Positions 36,356 through 38,865 of a DNA stretch of 38,865 nucleotides are shown here, piece by piece; position 1 is the first letter of the stretch; each line of letters begins with the position of its first letter. The DNA lies in assembly GCA_003646415.1 (NCBI GenBank), contig QNFS01000003.1, positions 1 to 38,865 on the forward strand, written 5' to 3'. The notes below the pieces were generated by a model. That model saw only the letters and a program-made list of their open reading frames with translations. It had not been told where the DNA came from and searched no databases. The stretch is from Gammaproteobacteria bacterium (GTDB taxonomy: Bacteria; Pseudomonadota; Gammaproteobacteria; Pseudomonadales; Halieaceae). Position numbers and translations under genes: made by a program.

Positions 36356-38449
36356 CTACAAATCCGGCCAACGGTTTTTCTCGCCACCTGACTGCACCCG
36401 GTGCAATAGCATCACGCGGGAGCGCCATTGCTGCAGGTTCTTGTTCCACGGTAAGATTTCCAGGCCTTTCTTGCGTACAACACCCAACAGGGCCTCCCCG
36501 CGCGCCGCCTCTGAGACATGTGTCAGTGGCTCCGCGGACAGCAGGATATTACCGATCAGACTACGCCGCTGGGCGACAAACTGCTCCTTGCGATAATCCC
36601 ATTCCACCTGCTCCTCTTCGCGCACCAGGGTCGACAGAATCTCTCGAAAATTGGCCGGATTGAGTGAACAGGCGCTGTAAATTCGGTCGGCGGACTCTCC
36701 CACATGCCCGCCCAACTCGGCCACCGCCAGCCAATCCCGGCCCGCCAGTTCATCCTCCAGCGGCACAACTGCACTGCGGCCATTGCTCAACTGGTACTGG
36801 GTGCCATCCCCATCCGGGCGCAGATGTGCGATGCGATCCGGGTAGGCACTTGCCAACAACACACCCAGCACATCCTGTTGCGCCACGCCAATGGCAAATT
36901 TACGCGGTTTGTGAATTTCACTGGCCAGACGGGCAAAGCGCCGGGCCTGTTGCCAGGTTCGCTTGAACCAGGCCTGCAACTCCGGCTGGCAGCGGCTCTC
37001 TCCCATCAACACGGCCAGGGTCAGGGCGATATCCACACCGCGCTCAGCCAGTGGATTGCGTTCAGAGAGCACCGCCGCCAGCAGACAGGCAGTCTCTGTA
37101 GCGTGAATGTCGCAGCCCACCAACAGCATATGCGCCAGACGCGGATGCAGTGGCATCTGCGCCAGTCGCACACCGTGGGGCGTGAGTTGATACACGCCTG
37201 AGGCATTCCGGAATACCGCGCCGCACACTTCCAGAATCGACACGGCTTGTTGGTAGGGGGCCGTTGGTGGTGGATCCATCCAGGCAAGTTCAGAGAAGTC
37301 CTCTACACCCCAGGACAACAGTTGCAGCGCCATCGGCGCCAGATCCGCCTGCATGATCTCCGGGGTGGCGTGTGCCACCAGGCGCTTGTGCTGCTCTTCA
37401 CTCCACACCCGATAGCAATGCCCCGGACCCAGGCGCCCCGCCCGACCCTGGCGCTGCTGTGCCGAGGCGCGAGAAATACGTCGTGTCGCCAGGCGCGTCA
37501 TCCCGGTGGCCGGATCGAACACCGCTTCTCGCACCAGCCCCGAATCAACTACCGCCTGTATCCCCTCAATGGTGAGGCTCGTTTCAGCGATATTGGTAGA
37601 CAACACCACCTTGCGCATGCCATCGGGGGCGGGATTAATCGCCTGCTGTTGCCGCTCCAGGGATAAACCCCCGTATAGGGGAGCCAGTAGCACGTGCTGC
37701 TCCCCGGCCTGCTGCAGGGCCGCAGACAATTCTCGCACCACGCGGTTGATCTCACGCTGTCCGGGCAGGAATACCAGCACGCTGCCATCCTGTTCGCGCA
37801 GGGCGCGCAGCACTGCCTTGACCGTGGGTGGGACAATAGAATCGCGCAGCTGGTATGTCTCACCGTAGCTACTTTCCACAGGGAACTGGCGCCCCTGGGA
37901 CGTGACAAGTGGGGCGTCATTCAGCAACCTGGCCACCGCGGCACCATCCAGGGTGGCGGACATCACCAGTACCTTCAGTGGCGGGCCTTCGCGAAACAAT
38001 TCACGCCCTTGCAGGGCCAGTGCCAGGCACAGGTCCGAATCCAGGTTACGCTCGTGGAATTCGTCGAAGATCACCAGACCCACATCTTCCAGGCCCGGGT
38101 CCCCCTGCAACTGACGGGTGAGGATGCCTTCTGTAATCACCTCTATACGCGTGTTCTCGCCGACACAGGTGTCCAACCGGATGCGATAGCCGACCGTTTG
38201 CCCCAGCGCTTCTCCCAATAATTGTGCCATGCGCGCCGCCGCCGCACGCGTGGCCATGCGGCGCGGCTCCAATACCAGAATCTTGCGGCCGCCCAGCCAG
38301 TTTTGGTCCAGCAGTGCCAGGGGTACCACCGTGGTCTTACCCGCTCCCGGGGGCGCCTGCAGTACCACCTCATCGCCTTCGCCCAGACGCAACTTGAGTT
38401 GGTCTAGAACCTCGCTGATGGGCAGATCTCTGATTTCGTCCGGATACAT
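36356..38449 (-). CDS. hrpB: ATP-dependent helicase HrpB, truncated by in-frame TAG
   Basis: 697 aa. DEAH/RHA-type helicase: Walker A PPGAGKTT (residues 33-40), motif Ia LEPRRMATRAAAARMA, motif II DEFH (IFDEFHERN), motif III VMSATLDG, and motif VI QRQGRAGRLGPGHCYRVW. The winged-helix and HA2 region follow (QLLSWGVEDFSELAWMDPPP). The end is GGEKNRWPDL then TAG, after which DEALMSTLEDWLLPYLG continues in frame. The intact protein would be about 850 aa, so a point change such as TCG or GAG to TAG is likely. All helicase motifs survive; only the HrpB-specific C-terminal domain is separated. In the family, the role is in RNA metabolism but is not well defined. Confidence 0.92.
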   Translation of the reverse strand: MYPDEIRDLPISEVLDQLKLRLGEGDEVVLQAPPGAGKTTVVPLALLDQNWLGGRKILVLEPRRMATRAAAARMAQLLGEALGQTVGYRIRLDTCVGENTRIEVITEGILTRQLQGDPGLEDVGLVIFDEFHERNLDSDLCLALALQGRELFREGPPLKVLVMSATLDGAAVARLLNDAPLVTSQGRQFPVESSYGETYQLRDSIVPPTVKAVLRALREQDGSVLVFLPGQREINRVVRELSAALQQAGEQHVLLAPLYGGLSLERQQQAINPAPDGMRKVVLSTNIAETSLTIEGIQAVVDSGLVREAVFDPATGMTRLATRRISRASAQQRQGRAGRLGPGHCYRVWSEEQHKRLVAHATPEIMQADLAPMALQLLSWGVEDFSELAWMDPPPTAPYQQAVSILEVCGAVFRNASGVYQLTPHGVRLAQMPLHPRLAHMLLVGCDIHATETACLLAAVLSERNPLAERGVDIALTLAVLMGESRCQPELQAWFKRTWQQARRFARLASEIHKPRKFAIGVAQQDVLGVLLASAYPDRIAHLRPDGDGTQYQLSNGRSAVVPLEDELAGRDWLAVAELGGHVGESADRIYSACSLNPANFREILSTLVREEEQVEWDYRKEQFVAQRRSLIGNILLSAEPLTHVSEAARGEALLGVVRKKGLEILPWNKNLQQWRSRVMLLHRVQSGGEKNRWPDL

Positions 38450-38587
38450 GTGACAATCTTAACGGAGCCGACTCCCCTAGGCTACGAAATCCGCTGACCA
38501 TGGAGGGTCAATCCATATTCGCCTGGGGCTTGCAGGGGATCACTGCTTTGCACCATGACGTTCCCCTGTCAGCCTGCTATCCTTGAA

Positions 38588-38749
38588 CCTAGAAACCACA
38601 GTTGGATCACGAAAGTCTGCACAAGCTCTTGATGCACCTGGAGAATTTGAAAAAGTGCTCATCACCAATAAGGTGACCACGCGTTTTTCAAATTCCCCAT
38701 GCACATCAATATCTTACACATCTTTTCACGCCCAACTGCGGTTTCTAGG
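38588..38749. mobile_element. MITE, 162 bp, with IS1380-like ends and TTGAA duplication
   Basis: The ends are CCTAGAAACCACAGTTGG and, inverted, CCTAGAAACCGCAGTTGG (17 of 18 the same). TTGAA stands directly outside both ends (38583-38587 and 38750-38754), a clear target-site duplication. The inverted similarity runs almost to the centre (for example GAATTTGAAAAA on both arms), so the whole element can fold as one hairpin. There is no coding capacity. Terminal CCTAGA recalls ISEcp1 and other IS1380-family ends, which also make short duplications. It would need a transposase from elsewhere to move. It lies 33 bases before the partial nnrU. The flank 38450-38587 also has the small inverted repeat TGACC-ATGGAG-GGTCA (38495-38510) of unknown role. 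Confidence 0.85.
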
Positions 38750-38786
38750 TTGAATGTGAACAGCAACAGGATAAGGGGAAAATCGA

Positions 38787-38865
38787 ATGGCGTTACTAGT
38801 ATTGGGCATTTTGCTATTTGCAGGAATACATTTCATACCGTCACTGGCGCCAGGTCTCAAGGCAA
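38787..38865 (+). CDS. NnrU-family membrane protein, N-terminal start (cut by window edge)
   Basis: Only 26 codons are present: MALLVLGILLFAGIHFIPSLAPGLKA. This closely fits the N-terminus of NnrU proteins, where a helix precedes an (F/V)HxIPSxAPGLRA-like stretch. AAGGGGA stands about ten bases before the ATG. NnrU is a membrane protein first linked to nitrite/nitric oxide metabolism; its role in other species is unclear. The call rests on a short match. Confidence 0.65.
   Translation, partial: MALLVLGILLFAGIHFIPSLAPGLKA

Noticed and set aside
20693-36358. Premature TAA and TAG codons as stop-codon reassignment or recoding
   Set aside because: Intact genes in the window end normally with TAA (mdh, tetR) and TAG (ttcA, the DUF3501 gene), and no recoding signal is visible.

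Overview
The window reads as chromosomal DNA of a moderately GC-rich, free-living gammaproteobacterium. Smc (not MukB) sits with ZipA and LigA, System I cytochrome c maturation (ccmABCDEFGHI) is complete, and TtcA, TesA-YbbA-YbbP, BioA, YgiQ and HrpB all look gammaproteobacterial. The protein flavour resembles marine Halieaceae/OM60-type bacteria, but that placement is inference from recall and not a search result.

Layout. 1-7893 (minus strand): the start of a GltD-like flavoprotein running off the window edge, then smc > zipA > ligA > an SLT-type lipoprotein, tightly packed behind a good sigma70-like promoter. 8021-8243: a palindromic repeat. 8266-16119 (minus): ttcA > ccmA > B > C > D > E > F > G > H > I, almost all with 1-4 nt overlaps. 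16267-17943 (plus): malate dehydrogenase with a terminator, then a TetR regulator. 18009-18192: a large hairpin repeat. 18218-21373 (minus): an FtsX-like permease behind its partner ABC ATPase, which has a nonsense mutation. 21372-24328 (plus): tesA and bioA (overlapping), then a voltage-gated K+ channel. 24380-26387 (minus): an acyl-CoA-dehydrogenase-like flavoprotein, a nitroreductase and the 3' remnant of an enoyl-CoA hydratase gene. 26562-33322 (plus): ygiQ, a 55-aa unknown, and an RND adaptor/pump pair. 33462-35892 (plus): rubrerythrin, an Fe-S CCG-domain protein split by a frameshift, and a DUF3501 protein. 35885-38449 (minus): hrpB split by an in-frame TAG. 38588-38749: a MITE with a target-site duplication, just upstream of a partial nnrU.

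What stands out is damage and repeats on an otherwise ordinary housekeeping backbone. Four loci carry inactivating changes: ybbA-like (TAA), hrpB (TAG), the Fe-S gene (1-nt deletion) and the enoyl-CoA hydratase remnant (TAA plus 5' loss). The ybbA stop codon lies inside a perfect 22-bp palindrome that the inferred base change would have completed, as expected for quasipalindrome-templated mutation. The frameshift in the Fe-S gene leaves a TGATG stop/start junction that could keep both halves translated. The MITE ends begin CCTAGA, like ISEcp1/IS1380-family ends, and are flanked by TTGAA duplications.

I found no obviously new defence, biosynthetic or mobile system, no CRISPR array, no tRNA or rRNA, and no complete insertion sequence. 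The nearest to an uncharacterised system is the rubrerythrin / Fe-S CCG protein / DUF3501 trio, whose joint function I cannot assign from sequence.
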